From: Agromyces ramosus
GTDB lineage: Bacteria > Actinomycetota > Actinomycetes > Actinomycetales > Microbacteriaceae
Assembly: GCF_004216665.1 (NCBI RefSeq)
Contig: NZ_SGWY01000004.1
Location: 310,001 to 374,000 of the forward strand
Direction: 5' to 3'
Length of the DNA stretch: 64,000 bases
Of this stretch, positions 25,303-33,352 are shown in pieces. Every line of letters starts with the position of its first letter. Position 1 is the stretch's first letter. Under the pieces are notes generated by a model. The model ran no database searches and had not been told where the DNA came from. It saw only the letters and a list, made by a program, of their open reading frames with translations. Both the position numbers and the translations under genes were made by a program.

Positions 25303-27933
25303 CTACGTCACGGGAGAGCCGCTCGCGGAGGGCTGCGCGACCTCCGGGCCGAGCGCGATCGCGAGCACGGCACTCCGTGGCATCCGCCGTCCTCGTGCGC
25401 GGGCGGCCTCGAACTCCGCCGACCCCTCGCCGGCGAGCACCGCGTCCACGTACGGCTGGTACGTGATGTACGCGCGCTGGTCCCAGAGCCCCGTGCGGGT
25501 GCGCAGGTTCTCCGCCGCGCCGAGGAGCTCACCGCCGCGTTCCAGGTCGCCCGAGGAGGCGGCGCTCGCCCCGAGTCCCTCGAGCGCGAACGCCACCCCG
25601 ACGTCGTTGCCGAGTCGGAGCGCGAGGTCGAGGTTGCGCAGGAACGGAGCGGGATCAGGGGCGCCGACCGCCAGCCGAGCCCACCCGATCTGCGTGAGTG
25701 CGACGCTCTCGGCGAAGATGTCGCCCGCGCTCGCCGCCTCCGCGCGTGCTGCCTCGAGGAGCGCGGCACCCTCGGCCGGGTCGCCGAGCAGCGCCCTGAG
25801 GCGCCCGAGCGCGCCGGTGAAGAGCGAGTGGAAGGTCGCGTCGCGCTGCACGTCCGCCAGCTCGAGGGCGGCCCGCTGCCGCTGCTCGGCCACCACCAGG
25901 TCGGGCGGGTCCACCGACATATACGCGAGCGAGAGCACCGTGAGCGCGAGGCCCTCGCTGAACTCGTCGCCCGTCTCGCGGAAGAGCTCGACGCTGCGCT
26001 CGAGGTCCTCGGTGCTGATCTCGGCATCCGTCTGCCAGAGCGAGACCCACGACGGGAACGCGAGGGCGATCGCGCGAGTGCGCGTCGAGATGGGCACGCC
26101 GATGTCGAGCACCTCCTCGGTCCAGGTCTTCGCCTCGGGAAGGTAGCTGCGGATCCACCAGTACAGCAGCAGCCGCCAGACGGCATCGGCGACCGCGTCC
26201 ACCTCGTCGATCGTGAACAGGTGGCGGAAGGCGGCCCGCAGGTTGTCCCGCTCCGCCTCGAGTCGCTCGAGCGCCGACACCTGCGTCGCGCCGCGCAGGA
26301 GGGGCTCGGTCTCGAGCGCGAGCCGGAGATAGTGGTTCGCGTGCGCGCGGCGCACGCCCGCGACATCCGGATCGAGGTCGAAGCGGGCCGCTGCGATCTC
26401 GCGCACGGGAACGAGCATCGAGAACAGGGGCACGTCGGCGTCGCCATGCTGCCGGAGCAGGCTCCCGTCGATGAGCTCGAGGAGCGTGCCGAGGATGTCC
26501 GACGCCCACGGCTCACCCGAGGTGACCGCCTCCACCGCATCCAGGCTGAAGTCCCCGGCGAAGACGCCGAGGCGCACGAACATCGCCTGCGCGTCCGCCC
26601 CGAGCAGGTCGATGCTCCACTCGACGGTCGCCTGGATCGTGCGCTGGCGTTCGGGCAGGTCGCGGGCCGAGGTCACGAGCAGGGGGAGCACGCGATCGAG
26701 CCGGGCGAGCATCGCGGCGGGGGTGAGGGCGCGGATACGGGCGGACGCCAACTCGAGCGCGAGCGGCACGCCCTCGAGGGCGCGGCAGATACGGGCGATG
26801 TCGGCGGCGTTGTCGGGCGTCACGTCGAACCGGGGATCGGCCGCACGTGCGCGGTCCCGGAAGAGCCGCACGGCCGGCGACTCCAGGATGGCCTCGACGG
26901 TCGCCTGCTCCGGATCCGGCGGTACGGCGAGCGGCTCGACGTCGAACACCTGCTCGCCGCGCACGCGCAGTCGCGCGCGACTCGTCACGAGGAAGGTCGC
27001 GTCGGGCAGGTCCGTCAGGAGCGACACGATGTCGGGCGCCGCATCCAGCACCTGCTCGAAGTTGTCCAGCACGATCAGGTCGCGGCGCCCCGCCCTCGCC
27101 ACTCCCAGCTGCTCGGAGAGCGGCCGGTCGCCCGCGTCGCGCACTCCGAGCTCGCGCGCGATCGCCGGGAGCACGTCCTCGGGTTCGCGCACGTGCTCGA
27201 GCGACACGAAGGTCACGCGGTCGAAGGGCGCGCCGGCGTTGCGGGCCACCTCGATCGCGAGGCGGCTCTTGCCGATCCCGCCGGGGCCGACGAGGGTGAC
27301 CAGGCGCTGCGCGTCGTCCCCCAGCCACGTGAGCAGCGCCGTGACCTCGAACTCGCGGCCGACCGCCTCGGTATAGGGAGCCGGGATGCGCCCGGTCGGT
27401 GCGACGGATGCCGGGGATGGTTCAGCCGCGGCGGCGGGGCCAGCGCGCGACGCGTCGAACCGTTCGGCGAGGAGCGTCGCCAGGTCGGCCGCCAGGAGCT
27501 CGGCGAGCTCGTCGGCCGTCGAGAACGGCGTGTACGACGCCGTGCCGTCGTCGCGGATCCGGGACACGAGCTCGGCGAGGCGTTCCTCGCGGTCGGCCGG
27601 CTGCTTCACGTAGATGAGCTTCGGCATCTCGCGCGGGGCGAGCCGGTACTCGTCCTCGAGCCCCGAGATCTCCTCACCGGGCGCGATCCACCCGTACTGC
27701 TGCCAGTAGATCCCGACGAACACGTCGCTCTGGCCGAGGTAGGCCCGGTAGAGCTCGCGCGGTGGATGCGGGCGCGCGCCGAGCTCGAACATGACGGGGG
27801 CGAGCCGCAGCTGCTCGATGGCGGCGCGAGCCGCACGTCGCTCGGGTTCGAGCTCCTTCAGGGTCGAGCTGACGAACACCCGCAGGCGCTGGTCGGGCGT
27901 GCGGATCGGCGCTGGGCCGGTCGGGCGGTTCAT
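25303..27933 (-). CDS. DUF4062-STAND ATPase-TPR protein, copy B
   Basis: An 876-aa paralogue starting MNRPTGPAPIRTPDQRL. The DUF4062 part (FVSSTLKELEPERRAARAAI, SDVFVGIYWQQYGW) is almost identical to copies C and D. The STAND module has Walker A GPGGIGKSR, Walker B LIVLDNFEQV, sensor LVTSRARLRV, and the TIQATVEWSIDLLG block common to COG3903-type ATPases. The helical tail is more variable. It is separated from copy C by 16 bp, so they share a transcript. Such STAND proteins are usually switches in which nucleotide exchange and oligomerisation follow ligand sensing by the C-terminal repeats. The ligand and output are unknown. Confidence 0.9.
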   Translation of the reverse strand: MNRPTGPAPIRTPDQRLRVFVSSTLKELEPERRAARAAIEQLRLAPVMFELGARPHPPRELYRAYLGQSDVFVGIYWQQYGWIAPGEEISGLEDEYRLAPREMPKLIYVKQPADREERLAELVSRIRDDGTASYTPFSTADELAELLAADLATLLAERFDASRAGPAAAAEPSPASVAPTGRIPAPYTEAVGREFEVTALLTWLGDDAQRLVTLVGPGGIGKSRLAIEVARNAGAPFDRVTFVSLEHVREPEDVLPAIARELGVRDAGDRPLSEQLGVARAGRRDLIVLDNFEQVLDAAPDIVSLLTDLPDATFLVTSRARLRVRGEQVFDVEPLAVPPDPEQATVEAILESPAVRLFRDRARAADPRFDVTPDNAADIARICRALEGVPLALELASARIRALTPAAMLARLDRVLPLLVTSARDLPERQRTIQATVEWSIDLLGADAQAMFVRLGVFAGDFSLDAVEAVTSGEPWASDILGTLLELIDGSLLRQHGDADVPLFSMLVPVREIAAARFDLDPDVAGVRRAHANHYLRLALETEPLLRGATQVSALERLEAERDNLRAAFRHLFTIDEVDAVADAVWRLLLYWWIRSYLPEAKTWTEEVLDIGVPISTRTRAIALAFPSWVSLWQTDAEISTEDLERSVELFRETGDEFSEGLALTVLSLAYMSVDPPDLVVAEQRQRAALELADVQRDATFHSLFTGALGRLRALLGDPAEGAALLEAARAEAASAGDIFAESVALTQIGWARLAVGAPDPAPFLRNLDLALRLGNDVGVAFALEGLGASAASSGDLERGGELLGAAENLRTRTGLWDQRAYITYQPYVDAVLAGEGSAEFEAARARGRRMPRSAVLAIALGPEVAQPSASGSPVT

Positions 27934-27949
27934 GACCGGGGGTCCGCGC

Positions 27950-30580
27950 TCACGATGGCACCTCCGACGGACGCGGGCTCCCGGTGGCGGCGGCCACGGT
28001 CTCGGGGTCGAGCGCGATCTCCAGCACGGCCCGTCGCGGCATCCGGCGACCGACGACGCGCGCCGCCTCGAACTCGGCGGCACGGTCGGTGGCGAGCATG
28101 GCGTCGACGAACGGCTGATACGTGCTGTACGAGCGTTGCTCGTGGAGGCCCGTGCGCGCGCGCAGCGCCTCGGCCGCGCCGAAGAGGAAGCCGGCCCGCT
28201 CGATGTCGCCGACCACGGCGGCCGAGCCGGCCAATCCTTCGAGCGCGTAGGCATCGCCGTCCTCGTTGCGCAGGCGCAGCGAGAGCTCCAGTGCACGCCG
28301 GAACAGCTCGGGTTGCGGCTCGCCGGTCGCGATGCGCGACCAGCCGATCTGGTTGAGCGCGATGCGCTCGGCGAACTCGTCGCCCGCGTGTCCGGCGATC
28401 TCCCGTGCGCGCTCGTAGCACGCGACGGCTCCGGCGGCATCTCCACGAAGGTGCAGGATGCGACCGAGCACGCTCTCGAACAGCGAATGGAAGGTGGCAT
28501 CGCGTCGAACCGTGTCCAGCGCGAGCGCCGAGCGCTGCCGCTCCTCGGCCAGGTCGAGGTCGGCGGGCGTGGCGGACATGTACGACAGCGATGCGATGGC
28601 GAGGGCCAACCCGACGCTGAACTCGTCGCCGACCCCGCGGAACAGCGCGACCGCCTCCTCCATGCGCTCGGTCCTGATCTCCGAATCGGGCTGCCAGAGC
28701 GCGACCCAGGACGAGAACGCGAGTGCGATCGCCCTCGTACGGGGTGAGAGCTGCCGGCCCGATTCGAGCACGGCCTCCATCCACGCCTTCACCTCCGGCA
28801 GCAGGCTGCGGACCCACCAGTAGAGGAACAGGCGCCACACCACGTCGGCGACGACGTCGACCTCGCCGACCGCGATGAGGTGACGGCATCCGGCGCGCAG
28901 GTCGTCACGTTCCGCCTCGAGCCGGTCGAGCGCGGCGGACTGCGTCGCACCCCGGAGCAGCAGCTCGGTCTCGGCGGCGAGGCCGACGTAGTACTCGGCG
29001 TGCGCGCGGCGCACCGCCTCGGCATCCGGGTCGAGCTCGAAGCGTGCGGCCGCGATCTCGCGCACCGGTACCAGCATGGAGAAGAGCGGCAGGCCGTGCT
29101 CCTCGTGCTGCCGCAGGAGGCTCCCGTCGACGAGCTCGAGGATGATGCCGAGCAGGTCGGCGGCCCACGGCTCGCCCGCGGTGACGGCCTCGACCGCATC
29201 GAGGCTGAAGCCGCCGGCGAACACCCCGAGTCGCTCGAAGAGCGCGCGCGCGTCGGAGCCCAGCAGGTCGATGCTCCACTCGACCGTCGCCCGGATCGTC
29301 CGCTGGCGCTCGGGCACGTCCCTCGCCGCGGTGACGAGCAGCGGCAGCACCCGGTCGAGCCGCCCGAGCATCGCCGCGGGCGTGAGGGCGCGGATGCGGG
29401 CGGCGGCGAGCTCGATGGCGAGCGGCACGCCCTCGAGCGCCCGGCAGATGCGGGCGATGTCCTCCGCGTTGTCGTCGGTCACGTCGAACCTGGGGTCGGC
29501 GGACCGCGCGCGATCGCGGAACAGCTGCACGGCCGGCGCCTCGAGGATGGCCTGGACCGACGCCTGCGAGGGCTCCGGAGGCAGGCCGAGCGGCTCGACG
29601 TCGAAGACCTGTTCGCCGCGCACCCGCAGCCGCACGCGGCTGGTCACGAGGAAGGTCGCGCCGGGCAGGTCGGTGAGGAGCGAGACGACGTCGGGGGCGG
29701 CGTCGACGACCTGCTCGAAGTTGTCGAGCACGATGAGGTCTCGTCGGCCGGCGCGTGCCACGCCCAGCTGTTCGCTCAGCGGGGCGTCCCCCGTGTCGCG
29801 GACCCCGAGCTCGCGCGCGATCGCGCCGAGCACTTCGTCGGGATCGCGCACCTGCGCCAGGGACACGAACGTCACCCGGTCGAAGCGTCCGCCGGCGTTG
29901 CGGGCGACCTCGATCGCGAGGCGGCTCTTGCCGATCCCGCCCGGGCCGACGAGCGTGACGAGTCGTCGGGCGTCTTGGCCGAGCCACTCGAGGAGCGTCG
30001 CGAGGTCGCGCTCGCGGCCGACGGCGTCCGAGAACGGTGCCGGGATGCGCCCCGCCGGCATGGCCTCGACGCCGGGTGGCGAGACCACCGCGCGCGACGC
30101 GTCGAACCGTTCCGCGAGCAGCGTGGCGAGGTCGGCCGTGAGCAGCTCGGTCAACTCGTCCGCCGTCGAGAACGGCGTGTACGACGCCGTGTCGTCGCTG
30201 CGCACGCGCGCGATCAGCTCGGCGAGCCGCTCCTCGCGCTCGGCCGGCTGCTTCACGTAGATGAGCTTCGGCATCTCACGCGGGGCGAGCCGATACTCGT
30301 CCTCGAGTCCCGAGATCTCCTCGCTCGGGGCGATCCAGCCGTACTCCTGCCAGTAGATGCCGACGAACACGTCGCTCTGCTGGAGGTACGCGCGATACAG
30401 CTGTCGCGGCGGATGCGGCCGGGCGCCGAGCTCGAACATCACCGGGGCGAGCCGCAGTCGTTCGATCGCGGCGCGGGCGGCGCGGCGCTCGGGCTCGAGT
30501 TCCTTCAGGGTGGAGCTGACGAAGATGCGCAGGCGCTGGTCGGGCGTGCGGATCGGCGCGGCGCGGGCCTCGGCGCTCAT
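27950..30580 (-). CDS. DUF4062-STAND ATPase-TPR protein, copy C
   Basis: An 876-aa paralogue starting MSAEARAAPIRTPDQRL. Domain order is the same: DUF4062 (about 15-105), linker, STAND NTPase (Walker A GPGGIGKSR; Walker B LIVLDNFEQV), winged-helix-like region (RATVEWSIDLLGSDARAL) and TPR-like tail. Its ATG overlaps the stop of copy D by 4 bp, so the two are translationally coupled. It ends with the RGRRMPRRAVLEIAL block, the family's C-terminal helix, which shows that it is intact. Confidence 0.9.
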   Translation of the reverse strand: MSAEARAAPIRTPDQRLRIFVSSTLKELEPERRAARAAIERLRLAPVMFELGARPHPPRQLYRAYLQQSDVFVGIYWQEYGWIAPSEEISGLEDEYRLAPREMPKLIYVKQPAEREERLAELIARVRSDDTASYTPFSTADELTELLTADLATLLAERFDASRAVVSPPGVEAMPAGRIPAPFSDAVGRERDLATLLEWLGQDARRLVTLVGPGGIGKSRLAIEVARNAGGRFDRVTFVSLAQVRDPDEVLGAIARELGVRDTGDAPLSEQLGVARAGRRDLIVLDNFEQVVDAAPDVVSLLTDLPGATFLVTSRVRLRVRGEQVFDVEPLGLPPEPSQASVQAILEAPAVQLFRDRARSADPRFDVTDDNAEDIARICRALEGVPLAIELAAARIRALTPAAMLGRLDRVLPLLVTAARDVPERQRTIRATVEWSIDLLGSDARALFERLGVFAGGFSLDAVEAVTAGEPWAADLLGIILELVDGSLLRQHEEHGLPLFSMLVPVREIAAARFELDPDAEAVRRAHAEYYVGLAAETELLLRGATQSAALDRLEAERDDLRAGCRHLIAVGEVDVVADVVWRLFLYWWVRSLLPEVKAWMEAVLESGRQLSPRTRAIALAFSSWVALWQPDSEIRTERMEEAVALFRGVGDEFSVGLALAIASLSYMSATPADLDLAEERQRSALALDTVRRDATFHSLFESVLGRILHLRGDAAGAVACYERAREIAGHAGDEFAERIALNQIGWSRIATGEPQPELFRRALELSLRLRNEDGDAYALEGLAGSAAVVGDIERAGFLFGAAEALRARTGLHEQRSYSTYQPFVDAMLATDRAAEFEAARVVGRRMPRRAVLEIALDPETVAAATGSPRPSEVPS

Positions 30581-33189
30581 GACGCCATCGGCTCCGCCGA
30601 GTCGAGCACGAGGTCGAGCGCGACGCGACGGGACATCCGTCGACCGCGCCCCCGAGCCGCCTCGAACTCGCGTGCGCCGTCCGATGCGAGGATCCGCTCG
30701 ACGAACGGCCGGTACGTGACGTTGGAACGCTGGTCCACGAGACCGGTCCGGAGGCGGACGGTCTCGCCCGCGCCGAGCAGGACGCCGGCGCGCTCGACGT
30801 CGCCGGCGGCGGCCGCGCAGGCGGCCAGTCCCTCGAGCGCGAAGCCGATGCCGTCGTCGTTGCCGAGCTGGAGCGAGAGCTCGAGGTGCCGGGCGAACAG
30901 GTCGGGACGCGCCTCGCCACGAGCCAGCCGGGCCCAGCCGGAGTTCGCGAGCGTGAGGCTCTCGAGGAACACGTCGCCCTGCCGGCGGGCATCCTCGAGG
31001 ACGCCCTCGAAGACCTCGACGGCACGGTCGGCATCGCCCTGCATCAGGGCGAGGCTGCCCAGCGCGACGCGGAAGAGCCCCTCGAAGGTCGGCTGCTCCT
31101 CGATGGTGACGAGCTCGAGCGCCCGGCGCTGCAATCCCTCGGCGCGTTCGAGGTCGGGCGGCGAGGTCGCCGTGCACGCGATGCTCAGCGTCGTGAGCGC
31201 CCCGGCCTCGCCCAGTCGGTCGCCCACGGCATGGAACAGTGCAAGGCTCCACTCGATGGGGCCAAGGTCGACCTCGTTGCCGGGCTGCGACAGGGAGACC
31301 CACGCCCGCAGCCCGAGCGCGATCGCCCGGGTGTGGTCGCGCATCGGCACGCCGGCGTCGAGGATGTCCTCCATCCACGCCTTGGCCTCGGCGAGCTGGC
31401 TGCGGATCCACCAGTAGAGGAAGAGGCGCCAGACCGCACGGGCCACGCCGTCGACCGCCCCGATGGTGATCAGGTGGCGGTACGCGGCACGCAGGTTGTC
31501 GCGTTCGGCCTCGAGCCGTGCGAGGGCGCCGGCCTGCGTGCGTCCCTGCAGGAGGGGCTCGATCTCGGCGGCGAGTCGCAGGTAGTGCTCGCCGTGCGCG
31601 CGGCGGACGGCGGCGGCATCCGGCTCGAGCGCGAAGCGCGCGGCCGCGATCTCGCGGACCGGCACGAGCATCGAGAAGAGCGGGACGCCCTCGTCGTCGT
31701 GCTGGCGTACGAGGCTGCCGTCGACGAGCTCGAGGAGGTTCTCGAGCAGGTCCGTCGCCCACGGCGCGCGCGCCGTGACCGCTTCGACGGCATCGAGGCT
31801 GAAGTCCCCGGCGAACACGCCGAGGCGGACGAACAGTGCCCGCGCATCGGCGCTGAGCAGGTCGATGCTCCACTCGACGGTAGCCTGGATGGTGCGCTGG
31901 CGCTCGGGGATGTCGCGCGCCGCGGTCACGAGCAGCGGGAGCATCCGATCGAGCCGGCCCAGCATCGCGGTGGGCGTGAGCGCGCGGATGCGTGCCGCGG
32001 CCAGTTCGATCGCGAGCGGCACGCCCTCGAGCGCCCGGCAGATGCGTGCGACGCCCTCGATGTTCTCGTCCGTCAGGTCGAAGCGCGGATCCGCGGCGCG
32101 TGCGCGCGCCAGGAAGAGCTGCACCGCCGGCGCCTCGGAGATCGCCGCGACGGAGGCCCGTGACGGGTCGGGTGGAATGGTGAGCGGCTCGACGTCGAAG
32201 ACGCGCTCCCCCCGCACGCGCAGGCGGGCCCGACTCGTCACGAGGAAGGTCGCGTCGGGCAGGTCGTTGAGCAGCGACATCACGTCGGCGGCGGCCGGGA
32301 GCACCTGCTCGAAGCTGTCGAGCACGATGAGGTCGCGTCGGCCCGAACGGGCGACGCCCAGCTGCGCGCTGAGCGGACGGTCGCCCGTGTCGCGCACGCC
32401 GAGCTCCCGCGCGATCTCGGGGAGCACGTCGCCGGGATCGTGCACGTGCTCGAGCATCACGAACGTCACCCGGTCGAACGGCGCCCCGGCGCTCCTCGCG
32501 ACCTCGATGGCGAGCCGGCTCTTGCCGATCCCGCCCGGCCCCACGAGCGTGACGAGCCGCTGCGCGTCGTCGCCGAGCCAGTCGAGCAGCGTGGCGACCT
32601 CCTGCTCCCGGCCGACCGCCTCGGTGTAGGGCACGGGGATGTGATCCGTGGCTCCCGGGATCTCCGCGACGCTCTCCGCGACGGAGGGCGCCGACTGCCG
32701 GCGGGAGGCGTCGAACCGCTCGGCGAGCAGGATGGCGAGGTCCGCCTCGATCAGCTCCGCCAGCTCCTCGGTGCTCGAGAAGGGCGTGTACGACGCGGTG
32801 TCGTCGTCGCGGATCCGAGTCAGCAGGTCGCCGAGGCGTTCCTCGCGCTCAGCGGGCTGCTTCAGGTAGATGAGCTTCGGCATGTCGCGCGGGGCGAGCC
32901 GGTACTCGTCCTCGAGGCCGGAGATCTCGTCGCCCGGCGCGATCCAGCCGTAGTGCTCCCAGTAGATCCCGACGAAGACGTCGCTCTGCTCGAGGTAGGC
33001 GCGGTAGAGCTCCTGCGGCGGATGCGGCCGGGCGCCCAGCTCGAACATGACGGGCGCGAGGTGCAGCCGCTCGATCGCGGCGCGTGCGGCGCGTCGCTCG
33101 GGCTCGAGCTCCTTGAGGGTCGAGCTGACGAAGATCCGGAGCCGCTGGTCGGGCGTGCGGATCGGGAGCCCGGCGGCGCTGTCGATCAT
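30577..33189 (-). CDS. DUF4062-STAND ATPase-TPR protein, copy D
   Basis: An 870-aa paralogue and the first gene of the array in transcription order, starting MIDSAAGLPIRTPDQRL. It contains DUF4062 (SSTLKELEPERRAARAAI, SDVFVGIYWEHYGW), a STAND NTPase (Walker A GPGGIGKSR; Walker B LIVLDSFEQV, with Ser where the others have Asn) and a helical tail. Its promoter at 33243-33271 matches that of copy A. It lies 163 bp from the levanase stop and in the same orientation, so read-through from the levanase is possible. No signal peptide or membrane helix is present, so the protein is cytoplasmic. Confidence 0.9.
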   Translation of the reverse strand: MIDSAAGLPIRTPDQRLRIFVSSTLKELEPERRAARAAIERLHLAPVMFELGARPHPPQELYRAYLEQSDVFVGIYWEHYGWIAPGDEISGLEDEYRLAPRDMPKLIYLKQPAEREERLGDLLTRIRDDDTASYTPFSSTEELAELIEADLAILLAERFDASRRQSAPSVAESVAEIPGATDHIPVPYTEAVGREQEVATLLDWLGDDAQRLVTLVGPGGIGKSRLAIEVARSAGAPFDRVTFVMLEHVHDPGDVLPEIARELGVRDTGDRPLSAQLGVARSGRRDLIVLDSFEQVLPAAADVMSLLNDLPDATFLVTSRARLRVRGERVFDVEPLTIPPDPSRASVAAISEAPAVQLFLARARAADPRFDLTDENIEGVARICRALEGVPLAIELAAARIRALTPTAMLGRLDRMLPLLVTAARDIPERQRTIQATVEWSIDLLSADARALFVRLGVFAGDFSLDAVEAVTARAPWATDLLENLLELVDGSLVRQHDDEGVPLFSMLVPVREIAAARFALEPDAAAVRRAHGEHYLRLAAEIEPLLQGRTQAGALARLEAERDNLRAAYRHLITIGAVDGVARAVWRLFLYWWIRSQLAEAKAWMEDILDAGVPMRDHTRAIALGLRAWVSLSQPGNEVDLGPIEWSLALFHAVGDRLGEAGALTTLSIACTATSPPDLERAEGLQRRALELVTIEEQPTFEGLFRVALGSLALMQGDADRAVEVFEGVLEDARRQGDVFLESLTLANSGWARLARGEARPDLFARHLELSLQLGNDDGIGFALEGLAACAAAAGDVERAGVLLGAGETVRLRTGLVDQRSNVTYRPFVERILASDGAREFEAARGRGRRMSRRVALDLVLDSAEPMAS

Positions 33190-33242
33190 GGCGACGCCGT
33201 CGACGTCGCCGGGGAGAGAGATCGCCGCCGCCCCATGGAGCA

Positions 33243-33271
33243 ATTGTGGGCGGCTTCCCCGCGCCCGTCCA
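33243..33271 (-). promoter_or_regulatory. Promoter of the STAND array (copy D)
   Basis: Minus-strand TGGACG (33271-33266), a 17-bp spacer and CACAAT (33248-33243) are preceded by TCCCCC and GGGTGC. The predicted start is about 47 nt from the ATG, the same geometry as before copy A. Confidence 0.55.
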
Positions 33272-33352
33272 GCACCCGCACGGGGGATATGCGCCCGGAA
33301 CCACGGCGGGCGGGATGCGGCGGTCAGCAGCGCCGCATCCCACCCGCCGGTC

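Noticed and set aside
27950..31873. Single fusion gene joining STAND copies C and D
   Set aside because: The upstream half is a different frame of copy D; the domain start MSAEARAAPIRTPDQ at 30580 and the ATGA overlap show separate genes.
22556..33189. SARP/AfsR or LAL transcription factors
   Set aside because: They share the ATPase and TPR-like regions but have neither a BTAD/OmpR-type N-terminus nor a C-terminal LuxR HTH.
22556..33189. A recently acquired mobile island
   Set aside because: No integrase, att repeats, transposase or obvious base-composition change was visible; it would need quantitative GC and phylogenetic tests.
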